A stretch of 64,000 nt of DNA from DATBVX01 sp963705495. Its GTDB lineage: Bacteria; Pseudomonadota; Gammaproteobacteria; Steroidobacterales; Steroidobacteraceae. This document shows positions 10,781 to 19,936 of this stretch, piece by piece (position 1 is the stretch's first letter; the number at the start of each line of letters is the position of its first letter). Under the pieces are notes generated by a model, which saw only the letters and a program-made list of their open reading frames with translations, had not been told where the DNA came from and ran no database searches. The DNA lies in assembly GCA_963705495.1 (NCBI GenBank), contig CAVPJQ010000005.1, positions 1 through 64,000 of the forward strand, given 5' to 3'. Made by a program: the position numbers and the translations under genes.

Positions 10781-11353
10781 ATGGTTTTCGACTATCTAAC
10801 CGTGCTTATATCCGTTGTTGTCGGATTGTCCGTGACGTCCTTTCTGACTAACGTCGTACGAATCATCCACGTTCGGGGTGACGTGACGATTTCGTGGGAG
10901 CAACTGTTGTGGTCCGTAGCAATTCTGCTCTGGACCGTAGCATTTTGGTGGTTTACGTTTGTGCTCGCCAACGAGACGCAGTGGACGTTTCCGTTGTTCG
11001 TTTTTCTGCTGGTCTATGCGACCCTTCTTTACGTTCTAATGGCGCTGCTATTTCCTGAAGGCGTGCCGGCAAATCATGACTACCGAGCGCAATTTATCCG
11101 AAACCGGATTTGGTTTTTCGGTGTATTCGTGTTTTTTCTCTGTGTTGACGTGGTCGACTATGTCATCAAGATGGACAGAGACCTATCGATCGTTGGCCAT
11201 CTGCAATATGCAGCGTTTGTAGGGCCATTAATCGTGTTGTCCTTGTTCGCCTTGCGCACGGACAATCTGGTATTTCATCGTGCTTTTGCGGTCTATTCGG
11301 TACTGGCAGTGCTCGCAATGAGTGCCACAACACTCGTACCGCTGGCGAACTGA
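10781..11353 (+). CDS. Six-helix membrane protein of unknown function
   Basis: The 190-residue product is strongly hydrophobic, with about six predicted membrane segments: residues 4-28 (LTVLISVVVGLSVTSFLTNVV), 40-62, 68-92, 105-128, 140-160 and 168-188. The sequence after helix 1 is basic (RIIHVRG), suggesting a cytoplasmic loop. No catalytic motif is visible. It begins module 3 cargo about 240 bp right of the island end and is followed 57 bp later by the metallopeptidase gene. Its AT content is higher than that of its neighbours, consistent with a separate origin. Confidence 0.7.
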   Translation: MVFDYLTVLISVVVGLSVTSFLTNVVRIIHVRGDVTISWEQLLWSVAILLWTVAFWWFTFVLANETQWTFPLFVFLLVYATLLYVLMALLFPEGVPANHDYRAQFIRNRIWFFGVFVFFLCVDVVDYVIKMDRDLSIVGHLQYAAFVGPLIVLSLFALRTDNLVFHRAFAVYSVLAVLAMSATTLVPLAN

Positions 11354-11410
11354 GTTCCGAGCATCCGCATCGAGTCGTCAGCGTACGGCCACGACAGGAT
11401 CAGTAAGACC

Positions 11411-13120
11411 ATGAACGTGATGAAGCCTGCATTGATGGCCGCCGCGATCGTAGTCTGGACGGCGCTGGCTGTGTTCGCGCAGTCAAAACCGCCCGCGGAC
11501 GATCTGCCTTCGGTGGATGGTGCGGCGATGCTGAAGAGCGCGTCGCCGGATCTGGACGCCCGCATCGCACAGTTCAAGCCGGTGCGCATGCCGTACAACG
11601 CGTCGACGCTGACCGCGCCGGAAAGGCAGATGGTCGACCAGCTCGTGATCGCCTTGCGCGCGCTAGAGAGCGCGTACTGGCGGCAGTCCGACCCGGTGGG
11701 GCTCGCGCTCTACAAGGCACTCGCGTCAAACACGACACCGCAGGCGAGAAGCCTGCGCCACTATCTGTTCATCAACGGCAGCCGATGGGACCTGGTTCGG
11801 GAAAACGAGCCGTTCGTCGGCACGCAGAAGATGCCGCCCGGGCACTACCTGTATCCGGCAGACCTCACGAAGGCGGCGGCCGACAAGTCCCTCGCCACGC
11901 GTCAGGACGAGCGGGCGGCGCTCAACGATCCGTTCTCCATCGTGCAGCGCACAGGCACGACGCTCGTGGGGCGCAAGTATCACGACGTCTTCGCGCCGTT
12001 CATGAACACCGCGGCAGACGCACTGCGGAAAGCGGCGGCGCTTTCGCCGGACCCGGCGTTCGCCAATTTCCTGCGGCTCAGAGCCGATGCGCTCCTCAAG
12101 GACGACTATTACGCGAGCGACATGGCGTGGGTCGATCTCAAGAACCCGAAGGTCGACGTCATCCTCGCGCCGTATGAAACCTACCTCGACGATCTGCTCG
12201 GCGTGAAGACGTCGTACGGTGCCGCGATCCTGATCAGGAACGAAGCCGAGAGCCGGAACCTCGAGCTGTACCAGAAATGGGTTCCGGAGATTCAGGATGC
12301 CCTGCCGCTCGCTCCCGCGGATCGTCCCTCGGTCCGCGGTCATGCCACGCCGATGGAAGTCATGGACGCGCCGTTCCGGTCCGGCGACCTTCGCCATGGC
12401 TATCAGGCAGTCGCCGACAACCTGCCGAACGATCCGCGTATTCACAAGATAAAAGGGACCAAGAAGATCTTCTTCAAGAACTTCATGGATGCGCGGGTGA
12501 GCGAGGTCGTCCTGCCCCTCGCGGCCAGAGTGATGGATCCTGCGCAGGCCAAGCAGGCCTCGGGCGAAGGCTATTTGGCCGTCGTGATCATGCACGAGAT
12601 CTGCCACGGTCTCGGGCCTGCGTTCGCACGCGCCGGCGGCAGGCAGGTCGACATTCGCGAAGCCATTGGCGCCGGCTACTCCGGCCTCGAAGAGGCCAAG
12701 GCGGACGTGGTCGGCATGTTTGCGCTGAAGTGGCTCGTAGACAAGGGCGTTCTGAAGAAGGAGCGGCTGAACGAGTACTACGCGTCGTACGCCGCCGGCA
12801 TCTTCCGCACAGTGCGTTTCGGCACCGGCGAGGCGCACGGGCGCGCTGAGATGATGGAGTTCAACTACCTCGGCTCGCAAGGCGCGTTCCTATCCGCGAA
12901 CGGCCGCTACCGCGTCGACTACGCAAAGATGCCGGATGCGATGCAGCGTTTGGCAAAGGAACTGCTCGAGCAGGAGGCCACGGGCGATCGCGCACGCGTC
13001 ACCGCGTGGTTCGACAAGTACGGCGCGATGCCCGCGTCGTTGAAGAAGACACTCGATTCGGCGAAGGATGTGCCCGTCGACGTCGATCCAATATTTTCGT
13101 TCGACGAGACCGTGAACTAG
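11411..13120 (+). CDS. M49-type (dipeptidyl-peptidase III-like) zinc peptidase
   Basis: A 569-residue protein with a signal peptide (MNVMKPALMAAAIVVWTALA...VFA). The zinc-binding segment is H395-EICH-399, with a second motif EEAKAD at about 427-432. This HExxH plus downstream EExxAD pairing is characteristic of the M49/Nudix-hydrolase-3-like family rather than thermolysin; classical DPP III has HELLGH with an extra residue. It should be exported and cleave short peptides, or may be a non-peptidase member. The start is supported by the signal peptide. Intact, unlike most genes of module 2. Confidence 0.7.
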   Translation: MNVMKPALMAAAIVVWTALAVFAQSKPPADDLPSVDGAAMLKSASPDLDARIAQFKPVRMPYNASTLTAPERQMVDQLVIALRALESAYWRQSDPVGLALYKALASNTTPQARSLRHYLFINGSRWDLVRENEPFVGTQKMPPGHYLYPADLTKAAADKSLATRQDERAALNDPFSIVQRTGTTLVGRKYHDVFAPFMNTAADALRKAAALSPDPAFANFLRLRADALLKDDYYASDMAWVDLKNPKVDVILAPYETYLDDLLGVKTSYGAAILIRNEAESRNLELYQKWVPEIQDALPLAPADRPSVRGHATPMEVMDAPFRSGDLRHGYQAVADNLPNDPRIHKIKGTKKIFFKNFMDARVSEVVLPLAARVMDPAQAKQASGEGYLAVVIMHEICHGLGPAFARAGGRQVDIREAIGAGYSGLEEAKADVVGMFALKWLVDKGVLKKERLNEYYASYAAGIFRTVRFGTGEAHGRAEMMEFNYLGSQGAFLSANGRYRVDYAKMPDAMQRLAKELLEQEATGDRARVTAWFDKYGAMPASLKKTLDSAKDVPVDVDPIFSFDETVN

Positions 13121-13304
13121 GCTGGGACGCGCCGAATTGACGCTGTTTCGGCGCCGGCGCATAGTTTTCGCTGAGATCCGACTTACACTCTTGCGGCCGG
13201 CTACATGCGTCGAGCGAGGCGGCCGACTCGAGTTGATTGAGGTCGCTAAGATCTCGCTAATCAGCCTTGCCTTAGGCTTTTGAGACGACAAGAGGTTTAA
13301 AAAC

Positions 13305-13889
13305 ATGAAGCGGCTATGCGCAGTATTTATGAGCCTAGCGTTGAGTTCGATGTTCTGCTCTCTGGCCTTCGCGGATGATGATCCGGCCGAGTGTGCGGCA
13401 ACGATCAAGTTGTTCCAGGACGCCGGCGAAAGCGCCGGCTACTTCAAGAACGGTTACGGCTATGCCGTCTTCCCGACAATCGGCAAGGCCGGACTCGGCG
13501 TCGGCGGAGCCCATGGGTCGGGGTGTGTCTATGAGAAAGGTAAGCAGGTAGGCACGGCCAAGATGAATCAAGTGAGCTTTGGTTGGCAGGCGGGCGCACA
13601 GGGTTACAGCCTGCTCGTCTTTTTTGAGGATGAAAGGGCATTCAAGGAGTTCACGTCGGGTAACTTCGAGTTCGGGGCGAAAGCCAGTGCTGTCGCCATA
13701 ACGGCGGGAGCGTCCGCCGGTGCAGGTACGACCGGTACGTCCTCAGGCGCAAGCGCCGGAAAGAAAGACGCGACGACCAAGTCCCGCACCGGCTATGAGA
13801 AGGGCATGGCCTCCTTTTCGATCATCAAGGGTGGGCTGATGTACGAGGCCGCGCTCGGCGGCGCCAAGTTCAAATACAAGCCGCTCTGA
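13305..13889 (+). CDS. SYLF-domain (Ysc84-like) secreted lipid-binding protein
   Basis: The 194-residue product has a signal peptide (MKRLCAVFMSLALSSMFCSLAFA) and a SYLF-type core: YGYAVFPTIGKAGLGVGGAH, then VSFGWQAGAQGYSLLVFFED. The C-terminal half has an Ala/Gly/Ser/Thr-rich low-complexity linker (about residues 135-160) before the last strands (GLMYEAALGGAKFKY). SYLF domains bind phosphoinositides in eukaryotes; bacterial roles are unclear and probably envelope-related. It is followed by a strong hairpin at 13994. Confidence 0.75.
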   Translation: MKRLCAVFMSLALSSMFCSLAFADDDPAECAATIKLFQDAGESAGYFKNGYGYAVFPTIGKAGLGVGGAHGSGCVYEKGKQVGTAKMNQVSFGWQAGAQGYSLLVFFEDERAFKEFTSGNFEFGAKASAVAITAGASAGAGTTGTSSGASAGKKDATTKSRTGYEKGMASFSIIKGGLMYEAALGGAKFKYKPL

Positions 13890-13993
13890 CCTGGTTGTTT
13901 CCGCGCACACCCGTGCGCATCTGGCTGTATGGGCCCCACTGCCCGGCAGCGCTCGCGAGGCGCTTCGCCCGCCTTCTCTGCTTGGCCGCCAAA

Positions 13994-14021
13994 AGAAACC
14001 CCGGCACGAGGCCGGGGTTTC
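13994..14021. terminator. Bidirectional hairpin terminator
   Basis: AAACCCCGGC-ACGA-GCCGGGGTTT is a perfect GC-rich stem with flanking A and T tracts. It lies between the SYLF gene and the left end of the IS481-type element. Confidence 0.7.
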
Positions 14022-14033
14022 AGCTTGTGCTTA

Positions 14034-15312
14034 CCGACACAAAGGTAACACTTCATTCCGGGCACATAGGTAACACTTTGCGGCCTTTGCAGGAGATGCA
14101 AAGTGCCGTGGCAGGAGTGTTACAAGATGGACGAAAGGCTCCGATTCGTCGCCCGCTTGCTGGAAGGCGAGAAGATGGCGGGGCTGTGCCGGGAGTTCGA
14201 TATCTCGCGCAAGACCGGCCACAAGATCTTCAACCGCTACAAGGATTGTGGACTGGAGGGCCTCACGGACCGCAGCCGCCGTCCCTACCGGCACGCCAAC
14301 CGACTGCCCTTTCAGATCGAGAAGCGCATCGTGCAGCTCAAGCAGGAGCACCCGAGCTGGGGTGCGCCGAAGATCCGCGAGAAGATCCGGCGCCATCACA
14401 GCGCGATCACGCTGCCCGCGATCAGCACCGTGCACGCGGTGCTCGATCGGCATGGGCTGGTCACTCGAGGTCGCAGGACTCGCTCCAAGGCCAACGGCAC
14501 CACGCTCTCCAGGCCCACCCGAGCGAACGATCTGTGGTGCGCGGACTACAAGGGCGAGTTCATGCTCGCCGATAAACGCTACTGCTACCCGCTCACCATC
14601 ACCGACTTCGCGAGTCGCTACCTCATCTGCTGCGATGCCTTGGCGACCACCAAAGAGGTCTATGCATTTACCGTGTTTGAGCGCGCTTTTAAGGACTTTG
14701 GCCTGCCGCAGGCGATTCGCACCGACAACGGCCATCCGTTCGCGAGCGTCACTTCGTTCTTCGGTCTGAGCAAGCTCTCGGTGTGGTGGTTGCGGCTCGG
14801 GATCGGCATCGAGCGCATCAAGCCGGGCAACCCGCAGCAGAACGGCCGCCACGAGCGCATGCACTTAACCTTGAAGAAAGAAGCCACGCGGCCGGCCGCG
14901 AAGAACTTCCTTCAGCAGCAGGGGAAATTCGACCAGTTCATCGAGTGCTACAACCACGAGCGGCCGCACCAGGCGCTGGGCATGAAGTACCCGGCCGAGC
15001 TCTACACCTCCTCGCCGCGGCCCTATCAAGGCTTAGGCGAGCTCGAGTATCCCTTCCACGACCGAACCGTCACCGTTACCAGCTGTGGCCGGATCTGCCT
15101 CGGCAGTAGAAAGATCAACTTGAGTGCGGTGTTCGCCGGACAAAACGTCGGCATCAAGGAGGTCAGCGAGAAAATATGGCTCGTGACCTTTATGCACTAC
15201 GATCTAGGCTTCTTTGATCACGAGGTGGGCCGCGTCGAATGCGCCCCCAATCCCTTCGAGACAAAAGTGTTACCTATGTCTCCGGTATAAACCGTTACCT
15301 ATGTGACCGGAA
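14034..15312 (+). mobile_element. IS481-family insertion sequence
   Basis: A transposase gene flanked by imperfect inverted ends. Each end holds two copies of an (ACA)TAGGTAAC-type motif: left CACAAAGGTAAC and CACATAGGTAACACTTT, right (inverted) CACATAGGTAAC and GACATAGGTAACACTTTTG. Exact borders are uncertain by a few bases and no clear target duplication could be fixed. The right end is only about 15 bp from the att core at 15328, where other modules have a recombinase remnant, so insertion probably removed it. Confidence 0.75.
14103..15290 (+). CDS. IS481-family transposase
   Basis: A 395-residue DDE transposase. An N-terminal helix-turn-helix (MDERLRFVARLLEGEKMAGL, CREFDISRKTGHKIFNRY) precedes an rve-type integrase core with its three acidic residues in CADYKGEF, IRTDNGHPF and NGRHERMH, then a family-typical tail (CYNHERPHQALGMKYPAELY). 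The GTG start at 14103 gives MPWQECYKMDERLRF, which matches the usual IS481 N-terminus. Full length with no frameshift, so it may still be active. Confidence 0.85.
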   Translation: MPWQECYKMDERLRFVARLLEGEKMAGLCREFDISRKTGHKIFNRYKDCGLEGLTDRSRRPYRHANRLPFQIEKRIVQLKQEHPSWGAPKIREKIRRHHSAITLPAISTVHAVLDRHGLVTRGRRTRSKANGTTLSRPTRANDLWCADYKGEFMLADKRYCYPLTITDFASRYLICCDALATTKEVYAFTVFERAFKDFGLPQAIRTDNGHPFASVTSFFGLSKLSVWWLRLGIGIERIKPGNPQQNGRHERMHLTLKKEATRPAAKNFLQQQGKFDQFIECYNHERPHQALGMKYPAELYTSSPRPYQGLGELEYPFHDRTVTVTSCGRICLGSRKINLSAVFAGQNVGIKEVSEKIWLVTFMHYDLGFFDHEVGRVECAPNPFETKVLPMSPV

Positions 15313-15327
15313 TGGACCGCTCGAAAA

Positions 15328-15340
15328 TGGTAGCGGGGGC
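15328..15340 (-). repeat. att core copy 4 (module 3/4 boundary)
   Basis: A perfect TGGTAGCGGGGGC core. The IS481 right end is immediately left; the conserved island left end is immediately right. Confidence 0.8.
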
Positions 15341-15447
15341 CTGCTTTTTGGCTGTGAGCGATCGATCCATCCCCCTCGTTGCCCCGTGAGAGACCCAAAA
15401 GATCGGATACACATGTCGGCTCGGCGTTGCAATGAGGTGACGGGGGA
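15341..15447. repeat. Conserved island left end, copy 2
   Basis: Nearly identical to 10542-10650, with few substitutions and small indels, and to the first 55-60 bp after the core at 39072. It opens the catabolic module 4. The remaining 170 bp to the P450 start hold no gene I can support and probably carry its promoter. Confidence 0.65.
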
Positions 15448-15621
15448 CTGGGGCCTAAACGGTTGACTCAACGGCGGTCGGATACCCCACCACCGCTGGG
15501 ATTGGGCCTCCAGAGTGCTCGATGGATGGCCGCAAACGCTCTGCCCAGAATCAGTCACAGCCATGGGCACGATTCAGAAAAACCATTTCCGGCGCGTCGC
15601 GCGGGCGGTTAGGGTCGGCGC

Positions 15622-16833
15622 ATGGACCACAAGGCACTGGGGACCGAGCCCGCGACGCCTGCGCTCGATGTCGACCCGTTTTCGGATGCGGTGTTGCGCG
15701 ATCCCTATGCGTTTCACGAGGAGCTGCGCGAAGCAGCGCCAGTCGTGCGGCTCGAATCGCTCGGCGTGTGGGCGGTCGGCCGTTACGCCGAGGTCAGCGC
15801 AACGCTCAATGACTGGAAGGGCTTCTGCTCGTCCGCGGGTGTTGGGCTCAGCGACTTCACGAAGGAGAAGCCGTGGCGGCAGCCGAGCCTGCTCATCGAG
15901 GCAGACCCGCCACTGCATACGCGCACGCGCGGAGTGATCACGAGCGTGCTCTCGCGGCGCGCCCTGAACGCCCTGCGCGCCAGTTTCCAGGTGGAGGCTG
16001 AGCGGCTCGCCGACGAGCTGGTGGAACGCGGCCGGTTCGACGCCGTGCACAATCTCGCACGGGCCTTCCCGCTCAAGGTGTTTCCCGATGCGGTAGGCCT
16101 GGAAACCGAAGGACGAGAGAACCTGCTGCTCTATGCCGACATGGTGTTCAACGCCTTTGGCCCTCGCAACGCGTTGTTTGAGGTCTCGACCCGCCGCGCT
16201 GCACCCGTTGTCGCCTACATCACTGAGCACTGCCGGCGTGAGAAGCTGCGGCCGGACGGGCTGGGCGCACAAATCCACGCGTTCGCAGACTCCGGCGAGG
16301 TGAATCCGGAGGAAGCGATGCTGCTGGTCCGCTCTCTGCTCACCGCGGGCGTCGACACGACCGTGAACGGCATTGGCAATGCGCTCTTGAGCTTCGTGCG
16401 CCACCCGGATCAATGGCAGCTGTTGGCGGACCAACCGCAGCTCGCTAGAGCAGCCTTCGAAGAAGCTCTGCGCTACGAGTCACCAGTGCAGACCTTCTTC
16501 CGCACGACGACTCAGCCGGTCGTGGTCAGCGGCGTACAACTCGGTGCGAGCGAGAAGGTATTGATGTACCTCGGCGCGGCCAATCGCGACCGCAGGCGCT
16601 GGCCCGATCCCGATCGTTTCGACATTCGCCGCTCGGCAAGCGGGCATGTAGCATTCGGATCCGGCATTCATGCTTGCGTCGGCCAGATGATTGCTCGACT
16701 CGAAGGTGAACTGGTCCTGACAGCACTCGCCAAACGGGTGGCGGCGATCGAGCCTGACGGCGAAGCCGTTCAGCGTCTCAATAACACGCTGCGCGGCTGG
16801 CAAAATCTGCCCGTGCGTGTACGTCCGAAGTGA
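15622..16833 (+). CDS. Cytochrome P450, CYP199-like
   Basis: The 403-residue soluble P450 has the I-helix motif LLTAGVDTTVNG, the ExxR region (EEALRYESPVQTFFRTTTQP) and the haem loop FGSGIHACVG with Cys352 as ligand. Segments such as FCSSAGVGLSDFTKEKPWR, FPDAVGLETEGRE and VFNAFGP closely match my recollection of CYP199A2/A4, which O-demethylate 4-methoxybenzoate and related para-substituted benzoates or cinnamates. It heads an eight-gene plus-strand operon. No class I ferredoxin or ferredoxin reductase is adjacent, so electrons must come from elsewhere or from the Rieske protein at 38111. Confidence 0.85.
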   Translation: MDHKALGTEPATPALDVDPFSDAVLRDPYAFHEELREAAPVVRLESLGVWAVGRYAEVSATLNDWKGFCSSAGVGLSDFTKEKPWRQPSLLIEADPPLHTRTRGVITSVLSRRALNALRASFQVEAERLADELVERGRFDAVHNLARAFPLKVFPDAVGLETEGRENLLLYADMVFNAFGPRNALFEVSTRRAAPVVAYITEHCRREKLRPDGLGAQIHAFADSGEVNPEEAMLLVRSLLTAGVDTTVNGIGNALLSFVRHPDQWQLLADQPQLARAAFEEALRYESPVQTFFRTTTQPVVVSGVQLGASEKVLMYLGAANRDRRRWPDPDRFDIRRSASGHVAFGSGIHACVGQMIARLEGELVLTALAKRVAAIEPDGEAVQRLNNTLRGWQNLPVRVRPK

Positions 16834-16890
16834 TGGAACCCGCCTCAATGCGTCAACCCTGCCTCCGCCGCTAGCGCAAGCGAGAAGATC

Positions 16891-17694
16891 ATGGCCCGTC
16901 GTTTCGTCGATCTTTCCATCTATCTGGAGAATGACGTGCTCTCCGATCCGCCGGCGCTCGCCCCGCGCATCGAGTATCAGAAGCACAAGGACACCATTCC
17001 CGAATTCCTGCGCATGTTGCCGGGCGTCACGCCCGAGGACTTTCCCGACGGCGAGGCTGCCGCCGCCGAGTGGGTGCATCTGACGACCCACAGCGGGACA
17101 CACCTCGACGCGCCGTGGCATTTCCACTCGACGATGGATAAGGGCAAGCCCTCGATCACCATCGACCAGGTACCGCTCGAATGGTGTTTCCAGCCCGGGG
17201 TGAAATTCGATTTCCGTCACTTTGCGGACGGCTACGTCTGCACGGCTCGCGACGTCGAAGCAGAGCTCGCGCGTATCGGTCACGAGCTCAAGCCCCTTGA
17301 GATCGTGGTGGTCAATACACGCGCAGGCTCGCGCTACGGTCACAACGATTACGTGAATTCGGGCTGCGGCATGGGCTATGAGGCGACGATGTTCCTGCTC
17401 GAGCGGGGCGTGCGGCTCACCGGCACGGACGCCTGGAGCTGGGATGCGCCGTTCTCCTACACCGCTCGCAAGGTGGCCGAGACCGGCGACAAGTCGCTCA
17501 TCTGGGAGGGACACAAGGCGGGCCGCGACATCGGCTACTGTCATCTCGAGAAGCTGCACAATCTCGAGAGCCTGCCCGGAGACGGGTTCTACATTTCGTG
17601 TTTCCCGCACAAGGTGCGCGGCGGCTCTGCGGGCTGGACGCGCGCGGTGGCCATCTTCGACGACACGTTGCTGCCGGGACGAACTACCAAATGA
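16891..17694 (+). CDS. Cyclase-family metal-dependent hydrolase (kynurenine-formamidase-like)
   Basis: The 267-residue product has the cyclase signature H67-SGTHLD-APWH-77, which binds divalent metal in kynurenine formamidase (KynB) and isatin hydrolase relatives. The N-terminus (RRFVDLSIYLENDV) also fits. Such enzymes hydrolyse amide or lactone-like bonds; in this operon a lactone or ring-opened intermediate is likelier than formylkynurenine, because no tryptophan-pathway gene is present. GAGAAG precedes the ATG. Its stop overlaps the next start (ATGA). Confidence 0.75.
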   Translation: MARRFVDLSIYLENDVLSDPPALAPRIEYQKHKDTIPEFLRMLPGVTPEDFPDGEAAAAEWVHLTTHSGTHLDAPWHFHSTMDKGKPSITIDQVPLEWCFQPGVKFDFRHFADGYVCTARDVEAELARIGHELKPLEIVVVNTRAGSRYGHNDYVNSGCGMGYEATMFLLERGVRLTGTDAWSWDAPFSYTARKVAETGDKSLIWEGHKAGRDIGYCHLEKLHNLESLPGDGFYISCFPHKVRGGSAGWTRAVAIFDDTLLPGRTTK

Positions 17695-18782
17695 TGCTCC
17701 ATCGCTGCGGGCACGCAGGCCGCGTGTTGGCACCGGTTGCTGAAGCTCCAGGAGCGGGGGCAGTCGTGCGACGCGGGAAGCGCGCGGTCACCGTCGATGT
17801 TCACGCACATGCTTTCGTCCCCGAAGTCGAGCAGCTCGTGGCCGGTCGTCCGGAGAAGCTCGCCGAGCCCGAACTGCAGCGCCGATTCATCGGGGCCGCT
17901 TCGTGCGAGCACAACTTGAAACACATGCTGCCCACCGCTGGCCCCAAGCTCACCAGTGTCGAGCTGCGCCTCAAGGACATGGACGCAATGGGCATCGATG
18001 TGCAGTTGGTGAGCCCGACCTCTACGCAGCATTACTACTGGGCCGACCACGATCTGGCCCGCGCGATCGTCCGCACCACCAACGAGCGCATCGCCGAAAC
18101 CTGTGCGCACCATCCGGATCGCCTTGTCGCGCTCGGTAATATCGCACTCCAGCACCCGGACCTTGCCATCGAGCAGCTCGCGCATTGCCTGCACGCGCTC
18201 GGGATGAAGGGAGTCGAGATTTCTTCGACCGTCAACGGCCGGGAGCTGGACGACCCACTGTTCGAAACGTTCTGGGCGAAAGCTGAGGAGTTGGGTGCGG
18301 TCGTGTTTCTGCACCCCTTCGGGACCTCGCTTGGCGAACGCGTCAACCGCTTCTACCTGCAAAACGTCATTGGCCAGCCGATCGAGACCACGATCGCCCT
18401 CTCGCATCTGATCTTCGGCGGCGTGCTCGACCGCTATCCCGGACTCAAGCTCCTCGCGGCACACGGCGGCGGATATCTGCCGTCATACATTGGCCGCTCG
18501 AATCACGCCTGGCAGGCCCGGCCCGACTCGCACACGATGCGGCACATTCCTGTCGAATATCTCCGGCGCATCTACTTCGACACGCTCGTGTACGAGCCGG
18601 AAGGCCTGCGTCACCTGGTCAACGCTGTCGGTGCCAGCCAGGTCATGGTGGGAACCGACTATCCGTTCGACATGGGTTCGTATGATCCTCACAGGCTAGT
18701 GGAATCAGTACCGGACCTGTCGGACGCGGAGAGAGCCGCTCTCCTCGGTGGCAACGCGCTACGTCTCTTGGGACTGCAATAA
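17691..18782 (+). CDS. Amidohydrolase/decarboxylase (ACMSD-like)
   Basis: 363 residues from the ATG at 17691, which overlaps the preceding stop as ATGA; an in-frame start at 17598 would bury 97 bp in the cyclase gene. It is a TIM-barrel amidohydrolase_2 protein with VDVHAHAF (H38, H40), FLHPFGTS, AAHGGGYLPS and GTDYPFDMG, the zinc-site pattern of aminocarboxymuconate-semialdehyde decarboxylase and resorcylate/5-carboxyvanillate decarboxylases. In this context it probably decarboxylates an aromatic acid or a meta-cleavage product. Confidence 0.75.
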   Translation: MMLHRCGHAGRVLAPVAEAPGAGAVVRRGKRAVTVDVHAHAFVPEVEQLVAGRPEKLAEPELQRRFIGAASCEHNLKHMLPTAGPKLTSVELRLKDMDAMGIDVQLVSPTSTQHYYWADHDLARAIVRTTNERIAETCAHHPDRLVALGNIALQHPDLAIEQLAHCLHALGMKGVEISSTVNGRELDDPLFETFWAKAEELGAVVFLHPFGTSLGERVNRFYLQNVIGQPIETTIALSHLIFGGVLDRYPGLKLLAAHGGGYLPSYIGRSNHAWQARPDSHTMRHIPVEYLRRIYFDTLVYEPEGLRHLVNAVGASQVMVGTDYPFDMGSYDPHRLVESVPDLSDAERAALLGGNALRLLGLQ

Positions 18783-18796
18783 GCGGCGAGGCAAGC

Positions 18797-19924
18797 ATGA
18801 CGGCAGTCAACAAGGTTCTCATTGTTGGTGGAGGCATCGGCGGACTCTCGACGGCGATTGCCCTGCGACGCGCCGGGATCGATGTCGATATCGTGGAACT
18901 CAAGAAGGAATGGACGGTGTACCACGTCGGTGTCGTGATCCAGGGCAACGCCATTCGTGCGCTGGCTGCTCTGGGCATCGCCGAGAAATGCGTGCAGGCG
19001 GGCTACCCTTGCGACGGGCTCGAGTTCTGCGATCTCGAGGGAAATGTCCTGATGGATATTCACGGCATCCCCCTCGCCGGCCCGACATTGCCGTCCGATC
19101 TCGGGCTCGCACGCCCGGCTCTGCATAAGGTGTTGTCGGAATCCGCCCTCGAGCTCGGCACCAAAGTGCGCCTCGGTGTGACCTTCACGGACATCACTGA
19201 ACGGGGCGAGAAGGCCTCCGTTACATTCACAGACGGAAGTCGAAGCGACTATGACCTGGTGATCGGAGCAGATGGTGTGTTCTCCAAGACACGCAAGCTC
19301 CTGTATAGCGATAAGTACGTACCCGCTTTCACCGGCCAGTGCGTGTGGCGCTACAACCTGCCACGACCACCGGAAATGACGCGCGCCGCGATGTTCCTCG
19401 GACTCGCGGGCGGCAAGTGCGGATACATTCCACTCTCGAAGGATACCTGCTATGCGCTGCTGGTCCAGGCGGCATCCTCGGACTGGCGGCTCCCCGAGGA
19501 CCAGCTCGCTTCGATCTTTCGGGCGCGCCTCGCACGTTGCACGGGGGTGATGGCGCGCTTGCGCGATCAGATCACGGACTCGAGCCTTGTCGTTTATCGG
19601 CCGCTGGAAGCCGTCTTCGTGTCGGCACCCTGGTATCGGGGTCGGATCGTCATGCTCGGCGATGCGGTGCACGCGACAACGCCGCACATGGGACAAGGCG
19701 CTGCCCAAGCCATGGAAGATGCCGTCGTGCTCGGCGAATTACTGGCGCGCGACGAGCCGCTCGCCGATCTGCTGGCGTGCTACTACCAACGGCGTTACGA
19801 GCGCTGCAAGTTCGTGTTCGAGGCCTCGCTCCAGATCGGTGAGTGGGAACAACATCCGGGTCCCGACGCCAACCCAATAGGTCTTACCGCGAAGCTGATG
19901 CCAACCCTAGCTGCGCCGATCTGA
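18797..19924 (+). CDS. FAD-dependent aromatic monooxygenase A (salicylate-hydroxylase type)
   Basis: A 375-residue class A flavoprotein. It has the FAD dinucleotide motif VLIVGGGIGGLSTAIALRRAG at about residues 7-27 and the second FAD contact MLGDAVHATTPHMGQGAAQA near 285. The start has GAGG 6 nt upstream. It hydroxylates, possibly with decarboxylation, a phenolic ring using NAD(P)H. It is a clear paralogue of the gene at 30613: both have the same WTVYHVG, ALAALG and QIGEWEQ segments. Its position between the amidohydrolase and FAH-family genes supports a ring-activation role. Confidence 0.8.
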   Translation: MTAVNKVLIVGGGIGGLSTAIALRRAGIDVDIVELKKEWTVYHVGVVIQGNAIRALAALGIAEKCVQAGYPCDGLEFCDLEGNVLMDIHGIPLAGPTLPSDLGLARPALHKVLSESALELGTKVRLGVTFTDITERGEKASVTFTDGSRSDYDLVIGADGVFSKTRKLLYSDKYVPAFTGQCVWRYNLPRPPEMTRAAMFLGLAGGKCGYIPLSKDTCYALLVQAASSDWRLPEDQLASIFRARLARCTGVMARLRDQITDSSLVVYRPLEAVFVSAPWYRGRIVMLGDAVHATTPHMGQGAAQAMEDAVVLGELLARDEPLADLLACYYQRRYERCKFVFEASLQIGEWEQHPGPDANPIGLTAKLMPTLAAPI

Positions 19925-19936
19925 AGGAGGACGCCA

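Noticed and set aside
11726..12880. 384-residue open frame on the minus strand
   Set aside because: It lies entirely inside the M49-type peptidase gene on the other strand and has no recognisable domain; a GC-rich antisense shadow.
15574..17733. Two long minus-strand frames (15574-16434 and 16480-17733)
   Set aside because: Both are antisense to the P450 and cyclase genes, whose motifs are unambiguous.
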